From Vombatus ursinus (Eukaryota; Chordata; Mammalia; Diprotodontia; Vombatidae): a stretch of 64,000 bases of DNA. Shown piece by piece: positions 1 through 11,555 of this stretch. Under the pieces are notes generated by a model that did no database searches, was not told where the DNA came from, and saw only the letters and a list, made by a program, of their open reading frames with translations. The position numbers and the translations under genes were made by a program. The DNA lies in the NCBI RefSeq assembly GCF_900497805.2, contig NW_020954570.1:10477730-10541729 (forward strand). The letters run 5' to 3'. The stretch's first letter is position 1. Every line of letters begins with the position of its first letter.

Positions 1-104
1 GGAAAAGGCACCTTTTGCTCTATTCACTTTGTTAGAGTAACCATCTTTCATCATAACTTTATTTTTATAATCACAGAAATTTACTTGGAAAAAAAAGGCA
101 GGGC

Positions 105-246
105 GGGCAGCTAGGTGGCACAGTGGATAGAGTTCTGGCCTTGGAGTCAGGAGGACCTGAGTTCAAATCCAGTCTCAGACACATAACACTCACTAGCTGT
201 GTGACCCTGGGCAAGTCACTTAACCTCATTACCTCAAAAAAAAAAG
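105..246 (+). repeat. tRNA-derived marsupial SINE, full length
   Basis: A tRNA-like head (GGCAGCTAGGTGGCACAG) is followed by the CORE-type block CTGTGTGACCCTGGGCAAGTCACTTAACC and a short A tail. The flanks AAAAAAGGCAGGG (about 91-103) and AAAAAGGCCAAGGG (about 240-254) look like an imperfect TSD. Family assignment (WSINE1/SINE1-like) is from memory of marsupial SINEs. Confidence 0.9.
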
Positions 247-289
247 GCCAAGGGAAAAAAAAACAAGGGAAGGGCATACTTTGGCTTAT

Positions 290-560
290 TTAATAATGTC
301 TTAAATCCCTGGATAAAGGGAAAAGATAATTTTCATCTGACCTATATGGGAAGGGATGGCAAGCCCTCCATAGAGGTCTTTAAAGTATCTGAAATTTGGT
401 ATTATCTACTAAATAGTGTTATTAGAGAAGGGAAATTTTTGGCTAGTGGGCCATAGAACAATGAATTTGGGACAATATAGGTTGAGCTCTATATGAATTT
501 AAATGTCAGGATAGGCTGCAATAATAAAGAACGATTGACATTTATAATAAAGGCCTGAAA
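290..560 (+). repeat. Unclassified interspersed repeat, possibly LTR-derived
   Basis: This stretch shares a collinear series of words with 62035-62310: CCATAGAGGTCT(T/C)TAAAG, a GGGAA segment, (G/T)GTGGGCCA, and AATAAAGAA(C/T)GATTGAC-like words near the 3' end. Divergence is high (roughly a third by eye). No terminal repeats, tail or coding potential are visible. The spacing and the late AATAAA would suit a fossil LTR, but this is a guess; if it is an LTR it is old and broken. Confidence 0.45.
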
Positions 561-844
561 TGACAAGATCAATAATTTAGGAATATCAGATATATAAGGT
601 TTATTGGAGAGCAGATTGGGCTTATTCCAACCCCTTGCCTATAGTCATTGGAGATTGGTTTTATCTCCTCTTTCAAATCTATTTCAAAACTCTTAAAAGA
701 CCTCAGAATTAAGCTCTGTAAATTAAATTAATTGCTTATAACAGTGATAGTATATTCAAGTTCTAATTAGCTTTTCTTAGTTTTAATCATATTTACTACA
801 AATCTGCTTAAGTGAACTGACTTTTGAGTAGATGAGTAAGGAAA

Positions 845-1075
845 GGGAACAAACATTTATTAAGCAATTACTATGTGACAGGCATTATGTTAAGCACTTT
901 ACAAACATTATTTTATTTGATCCTTAAATGTCCATGTGAGGGAAGTGCTATTTTTATCTCCTTTTTATAAATGAAGAACCTGAATCAGACAAGTTAAGTG
1001 GTTTATCCAGTCATATAACTAGTAAATATCTGAGACCAGATTTAAACACAAGCATGTCCTTATGAAGATTTTAGT
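845..1075 (-). repeat. MIR SINE relic
   Basis: On the plus strand it reads as reverse MIR: ACAAACATTTATTAAGCA, TACTATGTGACAGGCATTATG, TTAAGCACTTTACAAACATTATTTTATTTGATCC, then a degraded GAAGAACCTGAATCAGACAAG and CATATAACTAGTAAAT. This matches the order of the mammal-wide MIR consensus in antisense. Divergence fits an old insertion. Confidence 0.8.
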
Positions 1076-1322
1076 TCAAAGCTTTCTTCACATCTGCTAT
1101 GGCTTAATGAAACTAGAAACACTTAGATGTCATGTTTCAAAGTTCTCCCTGATATCAGTGGTCAGGGACATTTTATTTCATATATAACCTCTTGCCACCA
1201 ATTTCTTATGGAGGTAGTAGAAATCAAAGCAAAACTCACTATTTAATTCAGTTAGTCATTCTGGGTTTAAAGTAGATTTTTAAAAAGTATGTGAGAAGCG
1301 TATTGTAAGATGAAGAGATACT

Positions 1323-1323
1323 C

Positions 1324-1388
<65 letters not shown>
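1323..1388. repeat. Compound (TG)n(GA)n microsatellite
   Basis: About 30 bases of TG dinucleotide, with one TTTG interruption, run directly into about 34 bases of GA. Open frames across it are only Ser-Leu and Thr-His repeats. Confidence 0.95.
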
Positions 1389-1391
<3 letters not shown>

Positions 1392-2660
1392 TGTGTGCAT
1401 AGTAGAGAAAAAAATGGAGGAAAGTAACATGACATCAAAAAAGACAAGTGATAGAGGGTTTTTTTTCTACCAAACCTTAACACAATGGCTTTTTAATGTC
1501 ATATTTTCATAAACAAGACAGACCAAAAATAAGCTTTTACTTTAGAAGCAAACAGATTAGTTATTTGCTCTATGCTTGTTATGAATAACATTTCAATTTT
1601 GTGATTTGTATCTTTATTTAATTAGCACATTGTTATAACTTCACCACTGCAGCCACTGCAGTGCTCTAACTGAGCACTGTCTTATTACAATGCACCTGAA
1701 GTATACACCTTGAAGTAGTTCATAACTAAGACTGTGAGAAGAAAATCATTGAGTATTTTTGGGGTTGATTTGGAGAGACTTTCATAGTCTTGACTATCCC
1801 TTTATATATTCTCCTAGCCCCTCCCTGTAAGACATTAACCATGATCAAAATAATCCAGACTTTTTTTTCTTTTTAGAAGTAATGCTTCAAAAACACAGAG
1901 GAAATTGAAATGTAAGAACCCAAGAGAGTGAATTAATTAAGCAAACTACATTTATTCATGGAATTAAATTTATACTATAAAATTAGAGACAAACAAAAAA
2001 GGCAGAGGCATTGGCATTTTACTGAGAAGAAAAGTGTGACAGAGTCTTAATATGGAACCTATACAAGACATGATCTATACTGTAAAGTAGTGTTAAATAT
2101 TAACAAAATACTCATGATGGTAAAAACATCAGAAAAGCTTGTTTATTTAAAAATAGTGTTCTGATCTGTAATCCCTATTTTCTAAAGTGACTTACTAGCC
2201 TAAAATCAGCTTCATCGTGAAAGAGACATGAGAGCAATTATTGTACTTTATGTAACTTAAATTGTCTTTCAAGTGGGAATTGGGAATTTAAAATGCAGTG
2301 TGTCAGCATAAACAGATAGGAAAAGGAAAATCATATCATGAATCACAATTGACTATCTGAAATTTAAAATGATTAACAATATTCCCATTTTGACAGGAAA
2401 CACAACCCATAAAACCACCTTACCAGATTTTACATTTATGTGTGAATTGGTAATATGTTTCAAATGTCTGGCATGTAGTTGGATTCTTAGATTGTGGTAT
2501 CCAGAAAAACAGAAGAGTGAAACAGAGTCCCATTCTTAAACCTACAGAACATAATAATGTACTCTATAAAGCAAGGTTAACTCTAAATGCTAAACACTCA
2601 ACCCACACATATGCAATCTCTTGAATTGTATACAATCTGTTTTCTACCTTCACAACATTT
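1389..2660. other. No recognisable feature
   Basis: AT-rich single-copy-looking DNA. I see no SINE/LINE words, no long open frame and no obvious splice-flanked exon. Confidence 0.6.
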
Positions 2661-2752
2661 TATCTGTCTATCTATCTACCTGCCTACCTGATAGATATAG
2701 ATATAATTACTGATATCTATATAGATACAAATAGATGATATTGATATAGATA
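2661..2752. repeat. Degenerate (TATC)/(GATA) tetranucleotide tract
   Basis: TCTATCTATC and CTACCTGCCTACC turn into GATAGATATAGATATA and further GATA-like units, with strand polarity changing in the middle, so the tract can fold back on itself. Confidence 0.85.
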
Positions 2753-2814
2753 CCATTTTTTTACTCACAAAGCCACCATAATGGTGACAGGCCCTCAAAA
2801 CCTCATATTTGGAC

Positions 2815-3385
2815 TTCTTCCTTCAGTAAGGCAGTAAGACAGGCTGCCTTCTGGTTGGTTTTCCTGCCTCAAGTTTCTCCTCACTCCAATCTATCCTTCC
2901 TTCAGCTGACAAAATGATTTTTTTAAGGTATAATTCTAACCATGTTGTTTTCCAATCCTCAGTCAACAAACTCCAATGGCTCCCTCCAGGATCACATATA
3001 AAATACTGTTTGACTTCTAAAAAGTTCTTCACAACCTGATGGCTTCCTCCCTTCTAACTTTCTTATTCTTTACTCTCCTCCCCATGGATAGTGAGATTGG
3101 CCTTCATGCTGGTTCTTGAACATGATCCTCTATCTCCCTGCCTCCTACTTTTTCACTGGCTCTCTGCTCTCCCTTCTCATTATCATTTTCTTGCTTCCCT
3201 TGCTTCAAGACTCAGCACAAATCCCATCTTCTGTGAGAGATCTTTTCTGGTTACTTATCCCTCACCTCAATTCCCAGCATCTGAGATTACCTCCCATTCA
3301 CTCTGCTATAAGTCTTCAATGTTGGATAGATAACAAGTTCATATGTGAAGCACATATGTATACTATTTATTTGCATGAAAAGGAA
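2815..3385 (+). repeat. L2 LINE 3' fragment
   Basis: The order of words follows the L2 3' region as known in marsupials: GCCTCAAGTTTCTCCTCACTCCAATC, CAGCTGACAAAATGATTTTT, CTCCAATGGCTCCCTCCAGGATCA, CTTCACAACCTGATGGCTTCC, TTTTCACTGGCTCTCTGCTC, CTTCAAGACTCAGCACAAATCCCA and a final TTTGCATG. No intact frame remains; this is an old, untailed fragment. Confidence 0.75.
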
Positions 3386-5264
3386 TTTTATGCCATAATG
3401 GACCTTGTTTGAGCCCAGTAACATTACTAGTTTAAGGTTTGTTTTTTTTAATTGTCCTATGATTTGATTTTGGTGAGTTTGTCCACAACTCCATTTGATA
3501 GTGTGCAACATTGATGTGACATGTTTTCCAAAAGGTCTTTGTCAGAATAGATCTGCTGAACAGAGCAGAAACAAAAAAGTATGTTTTATCTAAAACTTGT
3601 GGCAGAGAGGCATCAAAGTAAAAACCTGTTTAACTCAATTTGCATAATATGCAGATGAAAATCTAATGAGCAAGGTATATTGACAGATTCTGCCTTGTTA
3701 CCTGGCAATACTGTGCACAGCAGCATGTGGTAACTAGACATAATCTCCTGTAATATTATTTTGCAATTTAAATGGTGTGTTTTTCTCCCTCTAAAAAAGG
3801 GTACACATCAATATGTGACAAGCATTGATAAGTGACACTTGCCACAAAACAAACTACACCCGGTCACTCAATACAGTTAGCTAAGTTTACTATAGGACAC
3901 AGGACTGCCAGCTCTCTGCTGCTAGCAATGAATTAGAGGCCAAGAAAATTGCCCACTGCTCAGTGAAGTCTCATTTTCTATTCCAACCTCCAAGGCTACT
4001 TTTTCATCCCTGTTTGCCAGTTTTTAATATATTTCAAGGAATGTTGCTGAGAACAAAATTGAAAGCCATCAATATTAATGATCTGAACTAGGAAGATAGC
4101 TTTTAGTGTGCAAATTAATTACCCTAATCACAGGGGTTTTTTGTATCCATTTTAATGAAATAACTATTTATTTCACTGTCTCATGCTTTTCTTTTGCAAA
4201 TAAGGCTCATTTACATGATAAATACATGAAATTTAAAGGATGACTAAATTAAATTGAGTAAAAAAGATCTTTTTAAATACAATTTTCTTAGGAAAAACAG
4301 CTAGATTAATGGGTTGGATGGCAGACTGGCATCTGTGATTAAATTTTGTTAAATGTATGTCAAATAGAATTTAACGGACCTTAAGAAATGTCATACAGTC
4401 AGTAATATTTGGGGGCTTGAACATGTTATCCTCTCTTATTTGTAGTGTAGAATGCTGAAGACTCTGTGTGAAGTTATTTAATGTCTCTTACTTTCATAGT
4501 CAGTCATAATTTCATAGGTCACACTATTTTTCCTTCTAGTGTCCTCCCTCCTTTCTTTCTGTATTCCTCTGTATCCTTGATTTACCAATGTAATTGACAT
4601 ATTAATTTTTTTTTCAAAAATCAATAGCCAAAAAAGAACTTCACCATAAATGGTGGCATCAAAGGGTTTAGGGATGCTTCATATTTAATCATCTGATTCA
4701 CATTTATTTCAAACTGTTAGCTTCAGTAGTGACAAGAAAGGAGAAACTACTTAGTATAGAGGGATTGTACATTATTTTATTGATTTTATAGATTTTGAGA
4801 ACTTTATTTTTTGTGGAGAAGATTTGCAGAGCTAGAATTTCAACAGAAGTGAAATTCAAAACACATCATATCTCAAACTTTTTATAATGGTCTGAAAGAA
4901 TAGAGTTTCTTTCTGCATTTGCTTTTTCTCCAGTTGAGCCACCAGGGACATCTCCCACTCACTTTGATTTGAAATGATCAATTGCAGCTGTGGCAGCTAG
5001 GCAGGGTGCCCCTGGCACAATGAAAACAAGTCCCTCTTCCTATTCACTAGGATTTACATTTCAATTGCTGCCACCATTATAATTATGACCCTTTTAGGTG
5101 AATAATTTTCCAAGGCCTCTAATATTTCAACAACATAAATATTAATTTAGCCTGTTGAGTAGAACACATGCTTCTTTATGGCTCATTCTTTCCCTTTCTC
5201 TACATCCTCTTTTCCCTACTCCCTCAAATGAAGAGAAAGGTTTCTACCTAAAGCTGAAATACAG

Positions 5265-5318
<54 letters not shown>

Positions 5319-6634
5319 CCGTAATGTTATCAGACATCATCAAATTCTTCCAGTCCTATTTCTATTTCCAGAATTAGAAGAAAGAAAAAAAACTCCCAAT
5401 AAAAGGCTATTGCTTCAGGGCTCTCTGGGTAGTTCCTGAACTATAAATTTTCACACTCTTTTTGGGTAAGTTTCATTCAAATCAGGGAGTTTATTTTCAA
5501 TATCTGACTAATGTTATTCACGTTTCTTTAATCACATCCCAAGTTTGATGGGAAATTGCAAAAAGGTTGAGTCATCTTGGAATAGTCTTGACATGAGAAA
5601 AAGAGAAAATTTCCACAAAATATATTAAAACTATAATGATATATATGTGGGTGTATTACTGAAAACTTCTTTTGTGCTTATTATCATTCAAACACTATTT
5701 TACATCAGCCAACAAGGCAGAGGGAAAAAAACAACGACATTGCATTACACAAATAGAATTCTGCTTTCCTACATTGCCTTACTATGCTTTGTGGACCCAG
5801 ACCTATTTCTAGCTGCCTGATAACTGCTTATTATGTAGAAGGCAAAGGGACACATTGGAACTTTCTTTTTCCTCTTTACAATCATTTTGATACAAGTATT
5901 CTGTAATAGGCTAATTGTCCTACATTACTCAGTATCATTCAAGCACCTTATGTTCTGGAAAACAAAATCAGAAAAAAATACTTCCCCTATCCACTGATAA
6001 AAAGAATCACAGATATTCAGGTGAAAATTTATGCTAATGATAGTCAGTTGTTACAAGGAGATCATTTTATTACTGTCCTTGTTAAAGTGCCATTAGAATA
6101 ATTACCATGAGGTTTTGTTTTTACAACAAGACCTTTATTTCTGTTGCACCAAAGCCATGGGATTCAGCACTGTTTGAAACTAACTTGGAGGATAAAACTG
6201 CTCATGAAATATGTATGACTCAGACATATGCTTCTAGCAGAACTTCGTGTATTATATATGAACATGTAGTGATTTTAGGGAAATTAGATTCATTTAAATA
6301 GATGTTTATCACAGTTATATGTGCATCTAATGAAACAAAGGTTATAAGCCTTAAAAAAATAAAGTGATAGTCTTTATATTATTCCATTTCTTTCTCTGTT
6401 TCAAAATATCTGGCCTTTATTGATATTCCTTTCCCTAACACCCATGATCTCTGCTTATGCAGCATTACAGAGTCCCTGTCATCTTTATTTAAATGCCAAA
6501 AAGATTATTACACTGAATGTGTCTCTAATATTATATTCACATATCTGGGAAATATTAGACAGAATGTAGAAATATATCAATTCAGGCTAGTCTTTTTAGG
6601 TACTATCATTTAAAAATATGATTCTCTCTGCCTC

Positions 6635-6638
<4 letters not shown>
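3386..6638. other. Repeat-poor unique block
   Basis: Apart from the CA repeat at 5263-5316 I see no transposon words over more than 3 kb, in contrast to the rest of the window. It is AT-rich with no convincing exon. An octamer-like pair (ATTTGCAT at 3638-3645 and ATGCAGAT at 3649-3656) lies near its start. It could hold conserved non-coding sequence, but that cannot be judged without other genomes. Confidence 0.5.
5263..5316. repeat. (CA)n microsatellite
   Basis: About 54 bases of near-pure CA with one AA interruption. Confidence 0.95.
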
Positions 6639-6682
<44 letters not shown>

Positions 6683-6719
6683 CACACACATACACACACA
6701 CACACACACTCACACACAC
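6639..6719. repeat. Compound (CT)n(CA)n microsatellite
   Basis: About 40 bases of pure CT abut about 40 bases of CA with two T/C interruptions. The compound layout mirrors the (TG)(GA) tract at 1323 on the other strand. Confidence 0.95.
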
Positions 6720-7019
6720 TTTCAATTGGGGATTAATCTTGAATCCAAGAAGACGTCAACAATAATGCAATACTGTGCTAATTCTGGAGTCTGTCAAACC
6801 TATTTTCAAAATATGTCCCTAAGCCACATAGTCCATCAGGTCTACAGATTTGATTTGGTTTCCTTTCACTGAGTATCCTCCCCACACTGACATTTCTTAC
6901 ATCCAAATTGTAAGTTTCTTTTTTATAGTTTTATTTCCTCTGTGCCTGTACAGCCCTTTAGGTTTGAAGTAGAAGTGGTATCATCAGATAGAGAATTTGT
7001 TATAACCAGATAAACAAAA

Positions 7020-7526
7020 TAAATTCCATATGATGGAATGTTCTTGTTCTCCAGTCATTCCATCCCTTGATATTCCAGTTTCCCTTCCTTCTTTACAATC
7101 TTGACCCTATAGTTGACTAGTTTAACCATACACCATCTTCCATCCTTTAATCCTTTTTTTTTGTCTTTGTCTTTTCACTATTTGTTTGCTGCCAATCCTC
7201 AACTATGGGTCATTCATGTCATCTACAATCTCCCATCCTATGTCCTTGCTACTGAATATTACTGGAGGAAATTTCCTATTTTCCTCCAGAAATATTCAGC
7301 ATCATTGACATATGACTTCTCTGATTGATGCAAATTCTCCATGGTGGGTGTTTCAAATTTTCACTCTCCTCAAGATTTTATGACTTCTTTAACCACCCCA
7401 AACATCTCAACAAATAAATTCTTCTATTTAACTCAGAAAATCAAGGCAAATCATCATAAGCTTCCTCATCTCCTCTACATAAAACCACACAAACTTTTTG
7501 CTCCTCCTTACTTCCACTATCTGATT
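7020..7526 (+). repeat. L2 LINE ORF relic, 5' part (split by the BLOC1S2 retrocopy)
   Basis: Words such as CCTCAACTATGGGTCATTC, GAATATTACTGGAGGAAATTTC and AAGCTTCCTCATCTCCTCT follow, in order, the L2-type ORF region common in marsupials and monotremes. The frame is destroyed. It stops at the left TSD of the retrocopy, and L2-like sequence resumes right after the second TSD copy, so both parts are read as one older LINE. Confidence 0.55.
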
Positions 7527-7540
7527 AAGAGGTCAAACCA

Positions 7541-7733
7541 GCCCTTCCCTCCCTCTCTGACTCATCACCCTTCCCTTTTCCTCCCCTTCCTTCTCCCCTT
7601 CCCTCTCCCCTTCCCTCCCTTACCCTCTCTCCCTTCCTCGGCCCTCTGCCCTATCCCTTCCCTTCCTTCCTCCCCTCTTTGCCCAGCCCTTTCCTTACCT
7701 CCATCCTTTCTCCCTCCTCTTTTCTCTGGCCTA
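7541..7733 (+). other. Pyrimidine-rich 5' part of the retrocopy, intron-like
   Basis: About 190 bases of CCCTT/CCTTCC repeats end in TCTCTGGCCTAG directly before the BLOC1S2 homology begins with GTGATGAC. The pattern is that of a polypyrimidine tract and AG acceptor. It lies inside the TSDs, so it was part of the inserted RNA. Inference: the source transcript began in, or retained the end of, intron 1. Confidence 0.6.
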
Positions 7734-8515
7734 GGTGATGACATGATGGAGACTGCCAAGGAGGCCTAGCCTGCCAAGGAAGACATTATGGGATTGTGCC
7801 AGGATGTGTTCTCCAAAATGGCCACATACCTGGTAGGCAAGCTGACAGCCACCGGTGAAGACTATAAACCTTTGGAAAATATGCATAAACTGGCTAGTTT
7901 GGAATATCTAGAAATGAAAGATATTGCAGTAAACATAAGTTGAAACCTAAAGGAGTTAAATCAGAAATATGCAGTGCTTCATCCTTATGTGGATCAGATT
8001 ACTTTAATCGAGGAGCAAGTAGTAGCTCTTGAACAGTCAGCTTACAAGTTGGATGCATATTCAAACAAACTAGTAGCAAAGTACAAGAAGTTAGAGAAGT
8101 GATGAAAGAACTCTTTAGCACAAAGACTTTAACTATAAGAATGTTTCTTAAGAGCTGAAGTAAGTGGGATGGAACTTATCACTATTCTTCAATTCCTAAA
8201 AGGAAGTGGTGCTGCTCATCCAAGGAGAATTTCAGCCTCCACCTCTGGTTAGATATGTTATTCTGGCTCCCCCTTGATGTTTCCCTAAACCTGTAGCCCC
8301 TGGAACTTCATCTTATTGTTTGCTTTATTGTGTTCCCTGGACCAAGGCTCAGGAATCAGGATCAACCCTGTCTAGAGTAGACACAAAGAGAGGCTTTCAT
8401 CTACTTGTCTCCTTTCTTCTTCCCTCTCTACCTTGGACTCTCTGCTCTGAATGTGCCCCCATCTCCTTCATAATCTGTTCTTCAACTTAAATCATAAATT
8501 CTGACTTATGAAAAA
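7541..8515 (+). pseudogene. BLOC1S2: BLOC1S2 processed pseudogene (BLOC-1 complex subunit 2)
   Basis: The parent gene encodes a small helical subunit of BLOC-1 (lysosome-related organelle biogenesis) and BORC. From 7734 one reading frame matches human BLOC1S2 from about residue 20 to the end: KMATYL at the start of the conserved core, then YLEMKDIA, an EEQV.ALEQ block and YKLDAY near the end, finishing KKLEK at 8099. There are no introns and no frameshift. In-frame stops lie at 7767-7769 (TAG), 7941-7943 (TGA for the Arg of ISRNLK) and 8100-8102 (TGA for the last Arg), next to the original stop at 8103-8105. An apparent 3' UTR runs to an A tail at 8511-8517. The copy sits between direct repeats AAGAGGTCAAACCA (7527-7540) and AAGAGGTCAAAACCA (8516-8530), which marks L1-mediated retroposition. 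The first coding exon is missing: 7541-7733 is a pyrimidine-rich tract ending CTAG, like an intron 3' end. Confidence 0.9.
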
Positions 8516-8530
8516 AAGAGGTCAAAACCA

Positions 8531-8840
8531 AATGCCCTATCTTGTGCCCTTGATCCCTTGTCCTTCTATCTGTTTTAGAAGTTTAAATTATTGACCATCT
8601 TCAGCATCTCCCTTTTTACTGGTTTCTCTTCTTTTGCTTATAAAAATGAAAAGGTTTCCATCATTAAAAAAATAACCTAAAAGCCTTCACTTGAATTTGA
8701 AATGGTGTCATTCTATTTGTCTCTTCCTTTTCACTGCCAAGCTCCAAGAGAGTAAATTTTCTCTCCAACTCCACTTTCTTCCTACCCATTTCTCAACTTC
8801 TTGCAGATGGATTTCCAACTGCACCACTCTATCAAATCTC
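8531..8840 (+). repeat. L2 LINE ORF relic, continuation after the retrocopy
   Basis: Words continue the L2 ORF: GACCATCTTCAGCATCTCCC, TACTGGTTTCTC, then CTCCACTTTCTTCCTACCC, TTGCAGATGGATTTCCAACTG and CACTCTATC. This fits the sequence expected just downstream of the 7020-7526 part. Confidence 0.5.
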
Positions 8841-9394
8841 AACAGTTATTGTTTAAAGATTATTAGCTTAAGAAATTAAATAGTAATTTGAATGACTTTA
8901 AGGTCAGGAGAAATCACAGATAAGGACAGTCATGTGTTGTATGTTAAATTTATGACATAATAGTTATAGAAAAATATACATAACAAAGATTGGTGGTTTT
9001 CGCTACAACCCTCTTTTTCTATTCTACTTTCTGTATATAAGTGTAAATTTTATTTGATATTTGCTAAGTTCAGAATTTCTAAAAAAAAACTATAAGAAGA
9101 GAAAGAAATAGAGAGAGACAGAGACAGACAGAGGCAGAGACAGAGTCAGAGAAAGAGAGAATTATTAGCAGATGATATTTGTGGCCCTGCAGCATTAGAG
9201 AAAAAGTTGTTCTTCCATAGAAATGCTCTGGCTACATATATCCCATGTGTATGTTTTCTCAAACAGGAGTCATACATTTTTGCACTCTCTCCATTTATGA
9301 TATGTGTGTTTTAGGGAAATTTTACTTCAGGTCAACAAGAAAAATGTTTTATTGGTTCTTTTACTACTGTAATTGAAATAAATAAACCCAATCC
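8841..9394. other. Unassigned, with an AGAGAC-rich purine tract
   Basis: AT-rich sequence with no recognised element, except a degenerate purine repeat (AGAGACAGAGACAGAC) at about 9093-9160. It interrupts the L2 relic and may be an unrecognised insertion. Confidence 0.5.
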
Positions 9395-10053
9395 TTTAGA
9401 CAATGTTGGCCAGCCCTACTTCCTTGATAATCTTTCCTTTCTTCATTTCCATGACTTTACCCTTTTCTGATTCTTCTTCTGTCTATCTGTCTGATCACAG
9501 TTGTTCAGTTATCTTTGTTGTGTCATCACCTCATCATCTGGGAGATGATCATTTCATCTGTAACAGTCCTCAAGGTTTTGTCCTGGACTATCTTTTCTCT
9601 CACTTTCTTCATCTCCCAATAACCATTTCTACCAAGATGACTTAAAAATCTAATGATAATGTTTCATCAAAACTCTATCCTTAAAATCACCAGTTGCTTA
9701 CTGAATATCTCCATTTGAATGTCCTTTTGATACCTTGTGTTATCTTCAACTCTTTATATAATCCCTTACTTCCATATCTAAATTTTCCAAGACCCAATGG
9801 ATTCTACCTCTACAATTAGGGTGATTAACAAAGCCTCTAAGGAGATTTTTTTTTCTTTCTGTATGTGGGAGTAATATAGCATGTACCCAGAAGACACCCT
9901 GAAGCCTTCTCTGGTTCTTCCTGTTGATATTGCTTTAAACATCCTCAAAATTATTCTACTTATGTTAATGCACATATTGTAAAGCATTTCTTTACACCCA
10001 TCACTAAAGTAATCTCTTTGAGGTCAAAGATGATATTGATCTTAGCTTCTGTA
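9395..10053 (+). repeat. L2 LINE relic, 3' part
   Basis: CTGTCTGATCACAGTTGTTCAG, CTCAAGGTTTTGTCCTGGACTATCTTTTCTCTC and CCATTTGAATGTCC match the L2 ORF region encoding the VPQGSVLGPLLF-like motif and what follows. The last 60 bases (ATCTCTTTGAGGTCAAAGATGATATTGATCTTAGC) resemble the L2 3' end. The middle is too degraded to follow. Confidence 0.55.
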
Positions 10054-10055
10054 TC

Positions 10056-10160
10056 CAATATAGAAGTGGCTATGGTACAATGGGTAGAGTGCTGAACCTG
10101 GAGTTAGAAATATCTGAGTTGAAATAATAGTTCTGACATTTATTAACTATGTCACGGTTT
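10056..10160 (+). repeat. Degenerate tRNA-derived SINE
   Basis: GTGGCTATGGTACAATGGGTAGAGTGCTGAACCTGGAGTTAG and ATCTGAGTTGAAATAATAG keep the order of the SINE head and B box region. The 3' half is lost after CTATGTCACG. Confidence 0.7.
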
Positions 10161-10189
10161 CATTTTTATATATTCATACATTTAGTGCA

Positions 10190-11555
10190 TATGTTGTTCA
10201 TATTTCATTTTCTCCTAATAACATATAAATGAAGAGTTTTTAACAATCATTTTTTTAAAATTTTGAGTTCCATATTCTCTCAATTCTCTCCATCCCTCCC
10301 TTTCTTCCCTCCTCCTTCCTTGAGAAGGCAAGCATTTTGATATAGACATATATATGCAGTCATACAAAACATTTTCATATTAGCCATATTGCAAAAAAAA
10401 GACAAATCAAATAAAACAAGAATAATAAAGAAAGTAAAAATGCATTCTTCAATCTGCATTCAGTCTACATCAGTTCTTTCCCTGGAAGTGGACAGCATTT
10501 TTCATTGTAAGTCATTCAGTGCATTGTATTGCTGAGAATAGCTAAGTCATTTACAACGGATCGTCATACAATATTGCTATTACTGTGTTCCTGGTTCTAC
10601 TGATTTCACATTAAATCATTTCATTTAAGTCTTACCATGTTTTTTTTTTCTGAAAGTATCTTTCTTGTCATTTCTTTTAGCACAATATCATGATAATGAT
10701 TTATGTCGATTTATTTTATGTCCTACAACTTTGCAAATGTTTTTAATTATTTCTACTAGTTATATTGTTGATTCTTTAGGATTCTCTAAAATGATTGTTA
10801 AAAACTTTTCACTTACATGTTATTAAGAAAAAATAAATATAAAGAACATATGCACAAAATGTATGAATATATAAAAATGACAGTTAATAAATTTCTCAGT
10901 GTATTCTAATTCAATTTGTTTTCCTTCTCTTATTGATATTGCTCACATTCCTGGTGCAATATTGAAGAATAGTGGTGATAAAGGGCATCCTTGCTTCATC
11001 CTTTTTCTTATTGGGAAAAGGTGATCAGCATTAGAAATAATGCTTCTTCGTAGTTTTGAACAAATATTAATTATTATTTTAAAGAAAGTTTCACTTGTTA
11101 CAATACTTTCTAGTGTTTTAATAAGAACATATTCTATATTTTGTCCAAAACATTTTCTGCATCTATTGAGACGATCATATGATTTTTGTTGGTTTTGCTA
11201 TTGATATGCTCAATTTTGCTGATAGTTCTCCTAATACTGAACCATCCCTGAATTCCCAGTATAAACTCTACCTGATCATAGTGTATAATCTTTGTGACGT
11301 ATTGATATGTCACTATGTATATGTATATATGTCTATGATATATTGGAATATGTTGATGATCTCCTAGGTAATATTTATTGAATTTTTTACATCAATATTC
11401 ATTAGGGAAATTAGTATATGATTTTCTTTCTCTATTTTTGCTCTTCTTGGTTTGGGTATCAGGACCATATTTGTATCATAGAAGGAATCTGGTGAGACTC
11501 CTTCTTTGTTTATTTTCCCAAATAGTTTATATAGTATTGTAATTGTTTTTTCCCT
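10190..11555 (-). repeat. L1 LINE 3' end and RT-domain fragment, antisense
   Basis: The minus strand reads from the ORF2 reverse transcriptase region (near 11360-11160, with the expected segments around TTTATACTGGGAATTCAGG and GACAAAATATAGAA) to a 3' UTR with GAGAGAATATGGAACTCAAAA and an end near 10200. The region between the RT part and the 3' UTR (about 10690-10910) is shortened. At about 11555 it abuts a second antisense L1 3' end, so it was probably longer before that insertion. Confidence 0.8.

Noticed and set aside
1248-1483. Open frames of Ser-Leu and Thr-His repeats
   Set aside because: They are translations of the (TG)(GA) microsatellite, as are similar frames at 5155, 6618, 15230, 22981 and 58062.
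7341-7769. A 142-codon open frame with a Pro/Leu/Ser-rich end
   Set aside because: It runs across the L2 relic, the TSD and the pyrimidine tract into the pseudogene, so it cannot be one real gene. Its antisense Gly/Arg frame is the same low-complexity tract.
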